This document shows positions 1-11,520 of a stretch of DNA of 64,000 nt, in pieces. Origin of the DNA: Algicola sagamiensis DSM 14643. Lineage in GTDB: Bacteria > Pseudomonadota > Gammaproteobacteria > Enterobacterales > Alteromonadaceae. Location: positions 22,508-86,507 of the forward strand of contig NZ_KB894492.1 of the NCBI RefSeq assembly GCF_000374485.1, in the 5' to 3' direction. Under the pieces are notes generated by a model, which was given only the letters and a program-made list of their open reading frames with translations, made no database searches and had not been told where the DNA came from. Within the stretch, counting starts at the first letter, position 1. Each line of letters begins with the position of its first letter. Both the position numbers and the translations under genes were made by a program.

Positions 1-39
1 ATCAGTATCAGTATCAGTATCAGTATCAGTATCAGTATC
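1..39. repeat. Tandem hexamer repeat (ATCAGT)n, cut by the window edge
   Basis: Six and a half uninterrupted copies of ATCAGT run from the first base. The array probably continues to the left, outside the window. It lies just beyond the gyrB terminator and overlaps no gene seen here. Perfect short tandem arrays like this change length easily by slippage. Confidence 0.9.
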
Positions 40-49
40 TAGTGAGCTT

Positions 50-78
50 GAAACAAAAAGGCCACTTTCAAGTGGCCT
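50..78 (-). terminator. Intrinsic terminator of gyrB
   Basis: AGGCCACTT (59-67) and AAGTGGCCT (70-78) form a perfect 9-bp stem. Read on the minus strand it is followed by TTTTTGTTT. It lies about 35 bases past the gyrB stop and closes the dnaA-dnaN-recF-gyrB unit. Confidence 0.9.
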
Positions 79-113
79 ACGTATTTCATGATTGATGAGA
101 ACTCACACAGAGA

Positions 114-2576
<2,463 letters not shown>

Positions 2577-2592
2577 CTAATAACAATATTTG

Positions 2593-3717
2593 TTATACAG
2601 CCTGCTCTAAATCTTGTTCTTGCGTTATCTCACCATGTTTCACGTGAAACATCTGAACGCTTTTGAAATTTGAAAGTATTTTATCACAGCCTGGCAATTG
2701 AATCGCAGTGATAAATTTTTGCCCACCTGCTTTTGCAAGTTCATCAAAAATAATACCTAGAGTTTTATTATCTAGTTCAGAGGGAATATCATCCACCAAA
2801 AGCACAGGCACTGTTTGTGTTGCTTTTGCTAGGAGTCGATTCTGAGCCAACTTTAAACAATAGATCAGTAACTTTAGCTGACCTCTTGATAAATAATCTT
2901 CAACCGATGAGTCACCAGATTTGATGACTAAGTCAAACTTATGTGCTCCGATCGTGCTATAGCCATATCGAAAATCTGCTTGCTCTACATTTTTTAAATG
3001 GGATGCAAGCCCAATATCCTCATTCCATCCAGGCTTATAATGCAGAGCAAGATTCATAGCCTGGAACAATTGAGCATAATGTTCTTCAAACACCTGATTC
3101 AATCGCTCAACATAATTTCGACGAAATTGGTTTAGAACCTCAGATAGTCGAACAAACTCATCATTCCAATACTTCAATTCACTTCTTTGATTTACACCCA
3201 GCTTAATTTGCTTTAAGAGTGCATTTCGATGTTTCAACACACGAGAAAAGCTGAGCCAATGTTGATGAAATTGATGTTCCACGTGGAACACACCAAGATC
3301 GACAAATTTACGCCTTTCTTTTGCACCACCGATAAATAACTTAAAGGTCTCTGGTGTTATCAGCTGTAAAGGTAAAAATCGAGCAATCTCTGAAAACCCA
3401 CGTGCCGGTTGTCCTGATATACGAGAAACAACTTCCCCAGCACGTGTCCGTTGGCTTCCTAGAACTGTCTTCTGTCCTTGTTCATCAAGTAACTCTGCTG
3501 TTACGAAAAAATGTGGTTGCTCATGTTGCAACAGTCTGTTTTTCTGCTGAGTACGAAAAGAGCGGCCACAACTGAGATAATATATGGCTTCGAGAAGGCT
3601 TGTTTTACCACTGCCATTCTCACCAAGGAAGATATTACAATCAGATGCTAAGGTAAGACTGTTCGTCGTTAGGTTACGAAACTGCTCAACAACCAATTCT
3701 TGAATACACAGTCCCAT
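2593..3717 (-). CDS. recF: DNA replication/repair protein RecF
   Basis: SMC-like ATPase of the RecFOR pathway, which loads RecA at gapped DNA. Seen: Walker A GENGSGKT at residues 32-39, the ABC-type signature LSRGQLKLLIYCLKL, and Walker B PVLLVDDIPSELD. The length of 374 is normal. It lies 7 bp after dnaN. Two 16-bp parS palindromes are embedded in the reading frame (2636-2651 and 3275-3290). They encode the look-alike peptides FHVKH and FHVEH, so the gene doubles as the centromere region for ParB. Confidence 0.98.
   Translation of the reverse strand: MGLCIQELVVEQFRNLTTNSLTLASDCNIFLGENGSGKTSLLEAIYYLSCGRSFRTQQKNRLLQHEQPHFFVTAELLDEQGQKTVLGSQRTRAGEVVSRISGQPARGFSEIARFLPLQLITPETFKLFIGGAKERRKFVDLGVFHVEHQFHQHWLSFSRVLKHRNALLKQIKLGVNQRSELKYWNDEFVRLSEVLNQFRRNYVERLNQVFEEHYAQLFQAMNLALHYKPGWNEDIGLASHLKNVEQADFRYGYSTIGAHKFDLVIKSGDSSVEDYLSRGQLKLLIYCLKLAQNRLLAKATQTVPVLLVDDIPSELDNKTLGIIFDELAKAGGQKFITAIQLPGCDKILSNFKSVQMFHVKHGEITQEQDLEQAV
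2636..2651. promoter_or_regulatory. parS: parS site 1 (inside recF)
   Basis: TGTTTCACGTGAAACA is a perfect palindrome and matches the classical chromosomal parS consensus TGTTNCACGTGAAACA. It lies in the last 20 codons of recF. parA and parB are encoded at 24349-26083 of the same window, so it is very likely a ParB loading site. Confidence 0.93.
3275..3290. promoter_or_regulatory. parS: parS site 2 (inside recF)
   Basis: TGTTCCACGTGGAACA is a perfect palindrome of the variant form described in pseudomonads. It lies in the middle of recF, 639 bp from site 1 and in the same codon phase (F-H-V-E-H). Confidence 0.88.
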
Positions 3718-3724
3718 TGGGTGT

Positions 3725-4837
3725 CTAGAGCCTCATTGGCATCACAACATACATTGCTTGTGATTCGTCCATTGACTCAATCAACGCACTACTATTTGAG
3801 TCACTCAGTGTAAGTTTTACCTCATCTGCTCGGATCGTATTGAGAACATCCAAAAGATAACCCACATTAAATCCAACCTCTAACTCGCCTCCTACATACT
3901 GAACTAACTCAACAACATCTTCCGCCTGCTCTTGCTCTGGGTTGTTTGCTGTGATCGTGAGTTCATGAATACCAGAATTTAAGTTGAGTCGGACACCACG
4001 GAATTTTTCATTCGATAGGATAGAAGCGCGAACAAAAGCACTTTTGAGAAGTTCGCGAGATGCAACCACTTCCTTATCCCCTTGTCTTGGCAAGACACGA
4101 CGATAATCAGGAAAACGGCCATCAACTAACTTACTTGTGAAGATAAAAGATGTGTCGACGATACGAATGTGCCCTTTTCCGATTTGAAACTGAACTTGCT
4201 CATCGTCAGACTCAAGTAAGCGAAGTACTTCTAAGACACCTTTTCTTGGCACGATGATCTGTTTATTCGAAGATGCTGTTTGGCTCATCGTCAGCTCATC
4301 CAAAGCAAGTCTGTGCCCATCTGTTGCTACAGTTCGAAGCGTACTTCCTTCTACTTCGAAGAACAAACCATTCAGGTAATATCTAACATCCTGATTTGCC
4401 ATGGAAAATTGTGTGCTTTCAATGAGCTGGCGTAAACTTAAACGAGATAAAGAGAATTCAAACTCTGCAGACCAGTCATCTAGGTTTGGATAATTTTCTG
4501 CGGGTAAGCTGGACAACGAAAAGCGACTACGACCACTACGAATCACAGCAGACTCAGCCTGTAATTCAAATTGAATATCACAGCCTTCAGGTAGGCTTTT
4601 GATGATATCAAGTAGCTTTTTCGCTGGTACAGTCACTTGACCCGGCGCTTCTATTTGGGAAAGAACAGCTGAGGCAACAAGCTCTATTTCTAAATCTGTA
4701 CCTGTGAGTTGCAAGGTTCCATCCTGAGCTTTGAGCAGCACATTCGACAAAATCGGTTGCGTACTTTTCCGCTCAACTGCACCACAGACCATATTGAGGG
4801 GTTTTAAGAAATCATCTCTAAGGATCGTAAATTTCAT
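3725..4837 (-). CDS. dnaN: DNA polymerase III beta subunit (sliding clamp)
   Basis: Ring-shaped processivity clamp that tethers polymerase III and many repair proteins to DNA. The 370-residue chain has the usual three-fold clamp organisation. It begins MKFTILRDDFLKPLNMVCGA, contains NPILSN-like and VATDGHRLAL motifs, and ends in the conserved VMPMRL tail that forms the partner-binding pocket. It lies 19 bp after dnaA and 7 bp before recF, so all four genes are probably co-transcribed. Confidence 0.99.
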   Translation of the reverse strand: MKFTILRDDFLKPLNMVCGAVERKSTQPILSNVLLKAQDGTLQLTGTDLEIELVASAVLSQIEAPGQVTVPAKKLLDIIKSLPEGCDIQFELQAESAVIRSGRSRFSLSSLPAENYPNLDDWSAEFEFSLSRLSLRQLIESTQFSMANQDVRYYLNGLFFEVEGSTLRTVATDGHRLALDELTMSQTASSNKQIIVPRKGVLEVLRLLESDDEQVQFQIGKGHIRIVDTSFIFTSKLVDGRFPDYRRVLPRQGDKEVVASRELLKSAFVRASILSNEKFRGVRLNLNSGIHELTITANNPEQEQAEDVVELVQYVGGELEVGFNVGYLLDVLNTIRADEVKLTLSDSNSSALIESMDESQAMYVVMPMRL

Positions 4838-4856
4838 GGTTCAGTTCTTCTTCTCA

Positions 4857-6236
4857 TTATGAAGACAATGTGCGGATCAAGTTTTGATAATCTTCTTTAA
4901 TTTCGTGGCTTTCTTCCTTGAGCGCATCCACTTTACGGCAAGCATGCAAAACCGTTGTATGATCACGGCCACCAAATGCATCACCGATTTCAGGCAAACT
5001 ATGGTTTGTGAGTTCTTTCGCCAATGCCATTGCAATTTGCCGCGGTCTTGCAACAGAACGACTTCTGCGCTTTGAGAGCAAGTCAGCAACACGGATTTTG
5101 AAGTACTCAGCAACCGTTTTTTGGATATTTTCAATCGTGACCAGCTTTTCCTGAAGCGCTAATAAATCACGCAAAGCCTCTTTCACAAAATCAATTGTAA
5201 TCGGACGCCCAGTAAAGTTTGCATTTGCAATGACACGATTGAGTGCTCCTTCCAATTCACGAACATTGGACCGCAAACGCTTCGCAATAAAGAATGCGAC
5301 TTCTTCTGGTAAACGGATATTACTCTCCTCTGCTTTACGCATGAGAATCGCAACACGGGTTTCCAACTCTGGAGGTTCAATGGCAATGGTCAATCCCCAG
5401 CCGAATCGACTCTTCAAACGATCTTCAACCCCATCTATTTCTTTGGGGTAACGATCAGAGGTCAAAATGATTTGCTGGTTGCCTTCCAGTAATGCATTAA
5501 ATGTATGGAAGAATTCCTCTTGAGAGCGCTCTTTATTTGCAAAGAACTGAATGTCATCAATCAAAAGTGCATCAACAGAGCGGTAATAGCGCTTGAACTC
5601 TTCAATCGCATTATTCTGCAAGGCCTTGACCATATCCTGAACAAAACGCTCTGAGTGCATATAGATCACTTTCGCGTCTTTTTTCTTCATGAGGATCCCG
5701 TTACCCACTGCATGTAACAGGTGCGTCTTACCCAAACCAGTCCCACCATAAAGAAATAGCGGATTATACGCACCACCAGGATTATCAGAAACCTGAGTTG
5801 CAGCAGCACGAGCCAATTGGTTCGACTTACCCTCAACGAAATTTTCAAACTGATAGTTCGCCCGGATATTGCTTTGTGTGATCTGTTTTGGTGCAGGTTC
5901 TGGTGCCGCATTGGTTTGCGAAAGAAAAGATGCAGATGCTGGACGCTGTGTCGACTTTTGCTCTTCCTGCATTCTATCAGCCATTAAGCTGGGCTTACTT
6001 CCCACATCGAAACGCAGGCTCGGACTTTCATCCCCACAGTGCTGGCGGATCAACTCATTAATCCGATTTAGATATTTATCGCGTACCCAGTCTAAAACGA
6101 AACGATTTGGTGCATAAAGCGTGAGTGTATTATCCGAAGATTCGATCTGAAGCGGTCGGATCCACATACTGAATTGCTGAGAAGGCAGTTCATCCTGTAA
6201 TGTATTCAGGCAGGATTGCCAAACGGATTGATACAC
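4857..6236 (-). CDS. dnaA: Chromosomal replication initiator DnaA
   Basis: AAA+ initiator that binds DnaA boxes and melts oriC. Seen: N-terminal DnaB/DiaA-interaction domain ([14 protein letters not shown]...MWIRPLQ), a variable linker, Walker [10 protein letters not shown], Walker [10 protein letters not shown], and the C-terminal box-binding helix-turn-helix [15 protein letters not shown]. The open frame extends to a GTG at 6257. I prefer the GTG at 6236 because AGGAG (minus strand, 6249-6245) lies 8 bases before it, whereas this AGGAG would fall inside the longer frame. That gives 459 residues starting YQSVWQSCL after the initiator. The upstream region carries DnaA boxes, consistent with autoregulation. 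Confidence 0.97.
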   Translation of the reverse strand: MYQSVWQSCLNTLQDELPSQQFSMWIRPLQIESSDNTLTLYAPNRFVLDWVRDKYLNRINELIRQHCGDESPSLRFDVGSKPSLMADRMQEEQKSTQRPASASFLSQTNAAPEPAPKQITQSNIRANYQFENFVEGKSNQLARAAATQVSDNPGGAYNPLFLYGGTGLGKTHLLHAVGNGILMKKKDAKVIYMHSERFVQDMVKALQNNAIEEFKRYYRSVDALLIDDIQFFANKERSQEEFFHTFNALLEGNQQIILTSDRYPKEIDGVEDRLKSRFGWGLTIAIEPPELETRVAILMRKAEESNIRLPEEVAFFIAKRLRSNVRELEGALNRVIANANFTGRPITIDFVKEALRDLLALQEKLVTIENIQKTVAEYFKIRVADLLSKRRSRSVARPRQIAMALAKELTNHSLPEIGDAFGGRDHTTVLHACRKVDALKEESHEIKEDYQNLIRTLSS

Positions 6237-6244
6237 GCGGAAAG

Positions 6245-6249
6245 CTCCT
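6245..6249 (-). promoter_or_regulatory. Ribosome binding site deciding the dnaA start
   Basis: AGGAG on the minus strand, 8 bases before GTG 6236. No comparable site precedes the upstream GTG at 6257. The true DnaA is therefore probably seven residues shorter than the longest frame. Confidence 0.75.
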
Positions 6250-6257
6250 AAGTCCAC

Positions 6258-6732
6258 AAAAAATAACAGAAAGTTCTGACAAGGATCCTCGTGAAGGATC
6301 TCTTCTTAATTCATAAAAGCCTCCCATTATCCTATCTCTTTATCCACAAGTGCAATCTTGATTTTTATTGAAACTATGCTCCTAGTGGATAAATTACATA
6401 TCAAGTTGATTTATAATGATTTTATTTTGTGAATTTTTTTCGATCTTTTTTGTGATCCCATAAAGGATCCACACTTGATCATTCAAATTTATAATCTATA
6501 CACCGCATAATCAGAATTTATCCTCACCTTTGTGGACAACTTGCGATCCTGGCATAAGATCATTATGATCGCATGGCGAATAAAAACTTTTGTATTATTT
6601 CGCTCTATTTTTCGCCGTCACAGTTGACATTGTGCTCCGGCTTAATTAGAATTCGCGCTCTTTTAATCATGCAGTAATTGCGTCGATTAAAATTACGTAC
6701 GTAAAACAACAACCGACCGGACGGAAAGAGCT
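6258..6732. other. dnaA-rpmH intergenic region with DnaA boxes and GATC cluster
   Basis: A perfect DnaA box TTATCCACA lies at 6340-6348. One-mismatch boxes lie at 6384-6392 (AGTGGATAA), 6518-6526 (TTATCCTCA) and 6531-6539 (TGTGGACAA). Nine GATC sites fall between 6284 and 6570. In pseudomonads this interval is the working origin; in enterics and vibrios it mainly controls dnaA. Given the stronger candidate at 21161-21811, I read this one as the autoregulatory region of dnaA, with a secondary origin possible. Confidence 0.7.
6624..6652 (+). promoter_or_regulatory. sigma70 promoter of rpmH-rnpA
   Basis: Perfect -35 TTGACA (6624-6629), 17-base spacer, -10 TAGAAT (6647-6652). It is followed about 80 bases later by the rpmH start. 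This is near-consensus strength, as expected for a ribosomal protein gene. Confidence 0.88.
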
Positions 6733-6867
6733 ATGAAAAGAACTTTTCAACCATCAAACTTAAAGCGTAAGCGTACACACGGTTTCCGTGCTCGTATGGC
6801 TACGAAAAACGGTCGCAAAATTTTAGCGCGTCGCCGTGCTAAAGGCCGTGCTCGCTTGTCAGCTTAA
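6733..6867 (+). CDS. rpmH: 50S ribosomal protein L34
   Basis: A 44-residue, strongly basic protein of the large ribosomal subunit, beginning [20 protein letters not shown] and ending GRARLSA, which matches the family end to end. A good ribosome site (GGAAAGAG) precedes the ATG. It is the first gene of the rpmH-rnpA-yidD-yidC unit, 17 bp before rnpA. It is short enough to be missed by length filters. Confidence 0.98.
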   Translation: MKRTFQPSNLKRKRTHGFRARMATKNGRKILARRRAKGRARLSA

Positions 6868-6884
6868 GATCTCTTGAGAAGCAA

Positions 6885-7250
6885 GTGAAAGCAAATACCT
6901 TTCCTAGGGAGTTACGTTTGCTAACTCCCTCTGAATTCACCCCCTTATTTAAAGATCCTATCCGGGCTGCATCTCCCTGCTTTACTGTTTTGGCAAAACC
7001 AAATCAACTGGGCCACCCACGTATTGGTTTGACGGTCGCCAAGAAAAAAGTAAAGAAGGCTTATGCAAGAAATCGCGTTAAGCGACTTGCAAGAGAGAGT
7101 TTTCGCCTCCATCAACATCAAATACCTGCGATGGATATGGTTATCATCGCCAAGCATGGTATCGATCAGGTGGATAATGCAGAAGTCTTTGCCCAGTTGG
7201 AGCAGCTATGGCGACGCATCGCTCACCGTTACAAAAAGTCTCAATCTTAA
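6885..7250 (+). CDS. rnpA: Ribonuclease P protein component
   Basis: Basic protein subunit of RNase P, which matures the 5' ends of tRNAs with the catalytic RNA. The 121-residue chain carries the RNR signature in [14 protein letters not shown] and an N-terminal FTPLF segment typical of the substrate-binding cleft. It starts at GTG. The 3' end overlaps yidD by 43 bp, the usual arrangement, implying coupled translation. Confidence 0.97.
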   Translation: MKANTFPRELRLLTPSEFTPLFKDPIRAASPCFTVLAKPNQLGHPRIGLTVAKKKVKKAYARNRVKRLARESFRLHQHQIPAMDMVIIAKHGIDQVDNAEVFAQLEQLWRRIAHRYKKSQS

Positions 7251-7459
7251 TTATCCGAGGCTATCAGCGCTTTATCAGCCCCATTCTTGGGCCAAGTTGT
7301 CGTTTCTCGCCAACTTGTTCTCAATATGGGATTGAAGCAATAAAAACGCATGGAACGGTCATTGGGTGTTGGTTGACACTCAAACGTCTATTAAAATGTC
7401 ATCCTTTACACCAAGGCGGATACGATCCAGTCCCTCAACCAAAACAAGGTGAGAAGTAA
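7208..7459 (+). CDS. yidD: Membrane protein insertion efficiency factor YidD
   Basis: Small (83 aa) amphipathic protein that assists YidC. It shows the family core [20 protein letters not shown], three conserved cysteines, and [13 protein letters not shown] near the end. It overlaps the end of rnpA and stops 6 bp before yidC. The exact start is uncertain because an internal start would also leave the core intact. Confidence 0.95.
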   Translation: MATHRSPLQKVSILIIRGYQRFISPILGPSCRFSPTCSQYGIEAIKTHGTVIGCWLTLKRLLKCHPLHQGGYDPVPQPKQGEK

Positions 7460-7465
7460 ATAATT

Positions 7466-9124
7466 ATGATGGAATCGCAACGTTCATTTTTTGTTATTGG
7501 GTTACTCTTAGTAACCTTCCTGCTATTTCAGGAGTGGCAGAGAGAGCATGCTCCACAACCCGCTCCTTCATCAGCGCCGGAAATTAGCCAAATTGCAGAT
7601 ACACCAACCGCGTCAACTTCGGGTGCAGTCTCCGATGATGTGCCTGTGAGTACTGCTGGCGCGATTGTAGGACAAGAAAAAACGATTGAAGTCAAAACAG
7701 ATGTGCTGGATATCCTGATCAACACACGTGGTGGTGATATCATTTCAGCAAAGCTCAATGACTATAAAGAAAAATTGGGCAAAGACACACCTGTTCAACT
7801 CCTTCAACAATCTCGAGATTTTACTTATATCGCGCAAAGTGGCCTGATTGGTCAACATGGACCGGATGCAAGTAAGAAAGGACGTCCTGTTTATCACGCA
7901 GACCAAAGCTTCTTTGAGATGAAAGATGGAAAAGATGAACTCGTCGTTACCCTAGCTTACGAGCAAAACAATCTCCTATTCCATAAGAAGTTTTCATTCA
8001 AAAGAGGCTCTTACGCTGTTGATGTCACTTATGATGTCCTGAATAACACCTCAGAAATTGCACAAGTTCAACTTTACGGACAATTGAAACAGTCTGTGAA
8101 TGCGCCAGAATCTGGCAATGCGATGATGACGATTTATCGTGGACCTGCATACTCTACAACTGATGAGCCATATGAAAAGTACGACTTTGATGATGTGATG
8201 GAACGTGATCTGAAGGCTTCGACGCCAGGTGGTTGGGTTGCGATGCTTGAGCATTATTTTGTCTCAGCTTGGGTTGCACCAAAAGATGAGAAAAATACGA
8301 TTTTTACGCGTGCAAGCAGTGGTGGCAACGGGATCATCGGATTCACGAGTCAAGCACTACAAATTGAGCCAGGGAAACATGGTCAAACTTCTGCAACGCT
8401 TTATGTTGGTCCAAAAGACCAAGATGCGATGGCAAAACTCTCAGATACCCTTGATTTAACGATTGACTACGGTTTCCTATGGCCAATCAGTAAAGCATTA
8501 TTCTGGCTTCTCGGTTTGATCCAGTCCGTCGTTGTGAACTGGGGTCTTGCGATTATCGCCATTACAATTTTTGTAAAAACACTTCTTTACCCACTCACGA
8601 AGAAGCAATACGTTTCTATGGCGAAGATGCGCAATCTGCAACCTAAGATGACTGCGCTACGTGAACGCTATGGTGATGATCGTCAACGTATGGGTCAAGC
8701 GATGATGGAGTTATACGCAAAGGAAAAGGTCAACCCGATGGGTGGCTGTCTGCCAATGTTGCTTCAGATGCCAATTTTCCTTGCGCTTTACTGGGTATTC
8801 TTAGAAAGTGTCGAGCTTCGTCATGCTGAGTTCTTCCTTTGGATCACGGATCTTTCCGCAAAAGACCCTTACTATGTCTTACCTGTTCTCTTCGGTGCAA
8901 GTATGTGGTTGATGCAAAAGCTAACACCAGCGCAAACAACGGACCCGATGCAACAGAAAATGATGCAGATGATGCCAATCATCTTCTCTATATTCTTTAT
9001 CATCTTCCCGTTCCCATCAGGCCTCGTGTTATACTGGTTAGTGAGCAACCTGATTTCAATTGCGCAGATGCTTTACATTTATCGCTCGATGGAAAAGAGC
9101 GGTATTTCAGTCAAAAGCAGTTAG
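7466..9124 (+). CDS. yidC: Membrane protein insertase YidC
   Basis: Inner-membrane insertase acting alone or with SecYEG; ATP synthase subunit c is a classical client, and atpE lies 18 kb away. The 552 residues show an N-terminal signal anchor (SFFVIGLLLVTFLLFQEW), a large periplasmic domain to about residue 345, then the five-helix insertase core with the YPLTKKQYVSMAKM hydrophilic loop, PMGGCLPMLLQMPIF and a final hydrophobic pair. Two ATGs in a row make the start ambiguous by one residue. An intrinsic terminator follows. Confidence 0.98.
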   Translation: MMESQRSFFVIGLLLVTFLLFQEWQREHAPQPAPSSAPEISQIADTPTASTSGAVSDDVPVSTAGAIVGQEKTIEVKTDVLDILINTRGGDIISAKLNDYKEKLGKDTPVQLLQQSRDFTYIAQSGLIGQHGPDASKKGRPVYHADQSFFEMKDGKDELVVTLAYEQNNLLFHKKFSFKRGSYAVDVTYDVLNNTSEIAQVQLYGQLKQSVNAPESGNAMMTIYRGPAYSTTDEPYEKYDFDDVMERDLKASTPGGWVAMLEHYFVSAWVAPKDEKNTIFTRASSGGNGIIGFTSQALQIEPGKHGQTSATLYVGPKDQDAMAKLSDTLDLTIDYGFLWPISKALFWLLGLIQSVVVNWGLAIIAITIFVKTLLYPLTKKQYVSMAKMRNLQPKMTALRERYGDDRQRMGQAMMELYAKEKVNPMGGCLPMLLQMPIFLALYWVFLESVELRHAEFFLWITDLSAKDPYYVLPVLFGASMWLMQKLTPAQTTDPMQQKMMQMMPIIFSIFFIIFPFPSGLVLYWLVSNLISIAQMLYIYRSMEKSGISVKSS

Positions 9125-9135
9125 CATATTCGTGA

Positions 9136-9167
9136 AGAAGGCGGTTAAAATAGCCGCCTTCTTTTTA
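9136..9167 (+). terminator. Intrinsic terminator of yidC
   Basis: AGAAGGCGG (9136-9144) pairs with CCGCCTTCT (9154-9162), followed by TTTT. It separates yidC from the small secreted-protein gene that starts 12 bases later. Confidence 0.85.
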
Positions 9168-9178
9168 GGGAGGTTACA

Positions 9179-9685
9179 TTGCATCGTTTGTTTGTATTGG
9201 TGTTTGGCCTCACTTTATTCTGGACACATTCGCTATTCGCGTTGACACTACAGCAATACATACACGGTCAATGGATTTGTGAAAGCACAGAACATTTTGG
9301 CGACAATAATAAACTCACCGTAAAACTTACTTCCTATGAACGATATGACGTCTATCAAAATCGATTTTACCTCTACCTCATAGAATCCATTCAGGCACAT
9401 CAGATTTTACCATTATCAAAACTTGAAGTTCGAGGTGAAGGAACATTCAAGATTGAAAGTGGCCTCCAAAAAATCAAGCTCGAATCCGTCCAAGTCGGAG
9501 TGACCTATGATACAGTCCAGTTCTACAAAGAAGATTATTTAAAACAATTAGAGCAGCGGCTACTCAATATGGATCACCCCTTAAAAACTGTATCCATCAA
9601 TGCGTACCGCTGGGTGAGTATCGATCCTAAAAATCAGGAAAAAGAAATCTGTTACCGCCCCAAGAAACATCAGAGGAAACAATGA
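9179..9685 (+). CDS. Secreted protein of unknown function between yidC and mnmE
   Basis: 168 residues starting at TTG 9179, chosen because GGGAGG (9168-9173) lies 5 bases upstream. The N-terminus is a clear signal peptide ([18 protein letters not shown], predicted cleavage before LTLQQYIHG). The mature part is rich in charged and aromatic residues with alternating beta-like segments and two cysteines (WICES near the start, EICYRP near the end) that could pair. The stop overlaps the mnmE ATG (ATGA), so it is translationally linked to mnmE, although no functional link is obvious. I do not recognise the family. Confidence 0.8.
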   Translation: MHRLFVLVFGLTLFWTHSLFALTLQQYIHGQWICESTEHFGDNNKLTVKLTSYERYDVYQNRFYLYLIESIQAHQILPLSKLEVRGEGTFKIESGLQKIKLESVQVGVTYDTVQFYKEDYLKQLEQRLLNMDHPLKTVSINAYRWVSIDPKNQEKEICYRPKKHQRKQ

Positions 9686-11049
9686 ATCAAACAATGGATA
9701 CGATCGTCGCACAGGCAACAGCGCCAGGTCGTGGTGGCGTTGGGATCATTCGTATCTCAGGACCAAAAACAAAAGCAATTGCATCGCATGTTATCGGAAA
9801 ACTGCCGAAACCTCGATATGCCGATTACCTCAAGTTCCATGATGCACAAAAATCAGTCATCGATGAAGGGATTGCCCTGTTCTTTGAAGGACCCAACTCT
9901 TTTACTGGTGAAGATGTGCTTGAGCTACAAGGTCATGGTGGCCCTGTCATCATTGATTTACTGATTCAGTCTGTTCTCTCTACAGGCCTTGCTCGCGTAG
10001 CACGCCCAGGTGAGTTTTCTGAGCGCGCTTTTTTGAATGACAAAATGGATCTGACGCAAGCTGAAGCCATTGCAGATCTCATCGAAAGTACTTCTGAACA
10101 AGCAGCTCGATCTGCCCTTCACAGCCTTCAAGGAGAGTTTTCCAAAAAAATCCGGACGCTTGTTGATGCCGTGATCCATCTTCGTATGTATGTCGAAGCC
10201 GCCATTGATTTTCCGGATGAAGAAATCGACTTTTTGAGTGACGGTAAAGTTGCCACGGATTTGCAAAATATCCAAGAGAAGCTCAAAGAAATTCTGGGGG
10301 AAGCCAGACAAGGGGCGATTATGCGTGAAGGGATGAAAGTCGTCATTGCAGGCCGTCCCAATGCAGGAAAATCTAGTTTACTGAATGCACTGGCTGGTCG
10401 AGAAGCTGCCATCGTCACAGACATTGCAGGCACAACGCGTGATGTACTGAGAGAACACATTCATATCGATGGTATGCCGCTTCATATAATTGATACGGCA
10501 GGCCTACGAGAAAGCCCGGATAAAGTTGAGCAAATAGGGATTGAACGGGCCTGGGATGAAATCCGCCAAGCTGATCGTGTCTTATTGGTTGTCGACAGCA
10601 TAACAACCGATGATATTCACCCACACCAGATCTGGCCTGAATTTGTTGACCCGCTCCCAGAGAATATCGGTTTGACGGTCATTCGAAACAAAGCAGACCT
10701 CTCTGGTGAGTCGATTGGTATTACAGAGACTGAAGGCTATTCGGTGTACCACTTAAGTGCATCGAATCAGGATGGCATTGATATGCTACGTCAGCACTTA
10801 AAAACCTGTATGGGCTTCACAGGCACAACCGAAGGCGGCTTTATGGCACGAAGAAGGCACTTAGAAGCCCTCGAGCAGGCATCGGCACATGTTGACACTG
10901 GTCAAGAACAACTCACCTCATACATCGCCGGGGAAATCCTTGCAGAAGAACTAAGGCTCGCCCAGCAACACCTCAACGAGATCACGGGAGAGTTTACTTC
11001 TGATGACTTATTAGGGAAGATTTTTTCTTCGTTCTGTATTGGTAAATAG
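9682..11049 (+). CDS. mnmE: tRNA modification GTPase MnmE
   Basis: GTPase that, with MnmG (encoded at 21812), installs the cmnm5/mnm5 group on wobble uridine 34 of several tRNAs. Seen: N-terminal folate-binding domain ([23 protein letters not shown]), Walker [10 protein letters not shown] at about residue 221, G3 DTAGLRE, G4 NKAD, and the invariant C-terminal FCIGK whose cysteine belongs to the active site. The 455-residue length is standard. It overlaps the preceding gene by four bases. Confidence 0.99.
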   Translation: MNQTMDTIVAQATAPGRGGVGIIRISGPKTKAIASHVIGKLPKPRYADYLKFHDAQKSVIDEGIALFFEGPNSFTGEDVLELQGHGGPVIIDLLIQSVLSTGLARVARPGEFSERAFLNDKMDLTQAEAIADLIESTSEQAARSALHSLQGEFSKKIRTLVDAVIHLRMYVEAAIDFPDEEIDFLSDGKVATDLQNIQEKLKEILGEARQGAIMREGMKVVIAGRPNAGKSSLLNALAGREAAIVTDIAGTTRDVLREHIHIDGMPLHIIDTAGLRESPDKVEQIGIERAWDEIRQADRVLLVVDSITTDDIHPHQIWPEFVDPLPENIGLTVIRNKADLSGESIGITETEGYSVYHLSASNQDGIDMLRQHLKTCMGFTGTTEGGFMARRRHLEALEQASAHVDTGQEQLTSYIAGEILAEELRLAQQHLNEITGEFTSDDLLGKIFSSFCIGK

Positions 11050-11058
11050 TTTTCAATG

Positions 11059-11080
11059 CCCGATCACCTTCTCGATCGGG
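11059..11080 (+). terminator. Hairpin after mnmE
   Basis: CCCGATC (11059-11065) and GATCGGG (11074-11080) form a 7-bp stem just past the mnmE stop. No U-run follows, so it may be a weak terminator or an RNA-stabilising end. Confidence 0.45.
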
Positions 11081-11142
11081 TTGCGCTAACCTCAAATACA
11101 AATGACAATAGAGTAAAGTTGTAGAATAAGAGAATTCGAAGT

Positions 11143-11484
11143 ATGAGTGAACCAACCCCACCTTGCCCAGAATGCAAATCTATTTACGCCTACGAAGACA
11201 GAGAGCAACTTGTCTGCCCTGAGTGTGGTCATGAATGGGTACCTGGAGAAGCAAGCGAAGAACAGGATATATTGATCGTCAAAGATGCAAATGGCAATCG
11301 CCTGCAAGATGGCGATTTCGTGACTCTTATTAAAGATTTGAAAGTGAAAGGCTCCTCTTCAGTGGCTAAAGTTGGTACAAAGGTCAAGATCAACCGACTC
11401 GTTGAAGGTGATCACGATATCGATTGTAAAATTGAAGGCATAGGACCAATGATGCTCAAATCAGAGTTTGTCAAAAAAGCTTGA
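11143..11484 (+). CDS. yjdM: YjdM/PhnA family zinc-ribbon protein
   Basis: 113 residues with an N-terminal zinc ribbon (CPEC at residues 8-11 and a second CPEC after a 16-residue loop) and the family's SH3-like C-terminal barrel ([31 protein letters not shown], ending LKSEFVKKA). E. coli YjdM, once called PhnA, is the reference. Despite the older name it is not an established phosphonate enzyme and its role is unclear. It is a single gene with its own leader, facing a convergent unknown gene. Confidence 0.92.
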   Translation: MSEPTPPCPECKSIYAYEDREQLVCPECGHEWVPGEASEEQDILIVKDANGNRLQDGDFVTLIKDLKVKGSSSVAKVGTKVKINRLVEGDHDIDCKIEGIGPMMLKSEFVKKA

Positions 11485-11500
11485 TTGAATCATGAAAATT

Positions 11501-11520
11501 GAAGGTGTTCGAGCACCTTC
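11501..11520 (-). terminator. Hairpin between convergent genes
   Basis: GAAGGTG (11501-11507) and CACCTTC (11514-11520) form a perfect stem with a 6-base loop. On the minus strand it is followed by AATTTTC. It overlaps the stop of the unknown minus-strand gene and could serve both strands. Confidence 0.6.
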
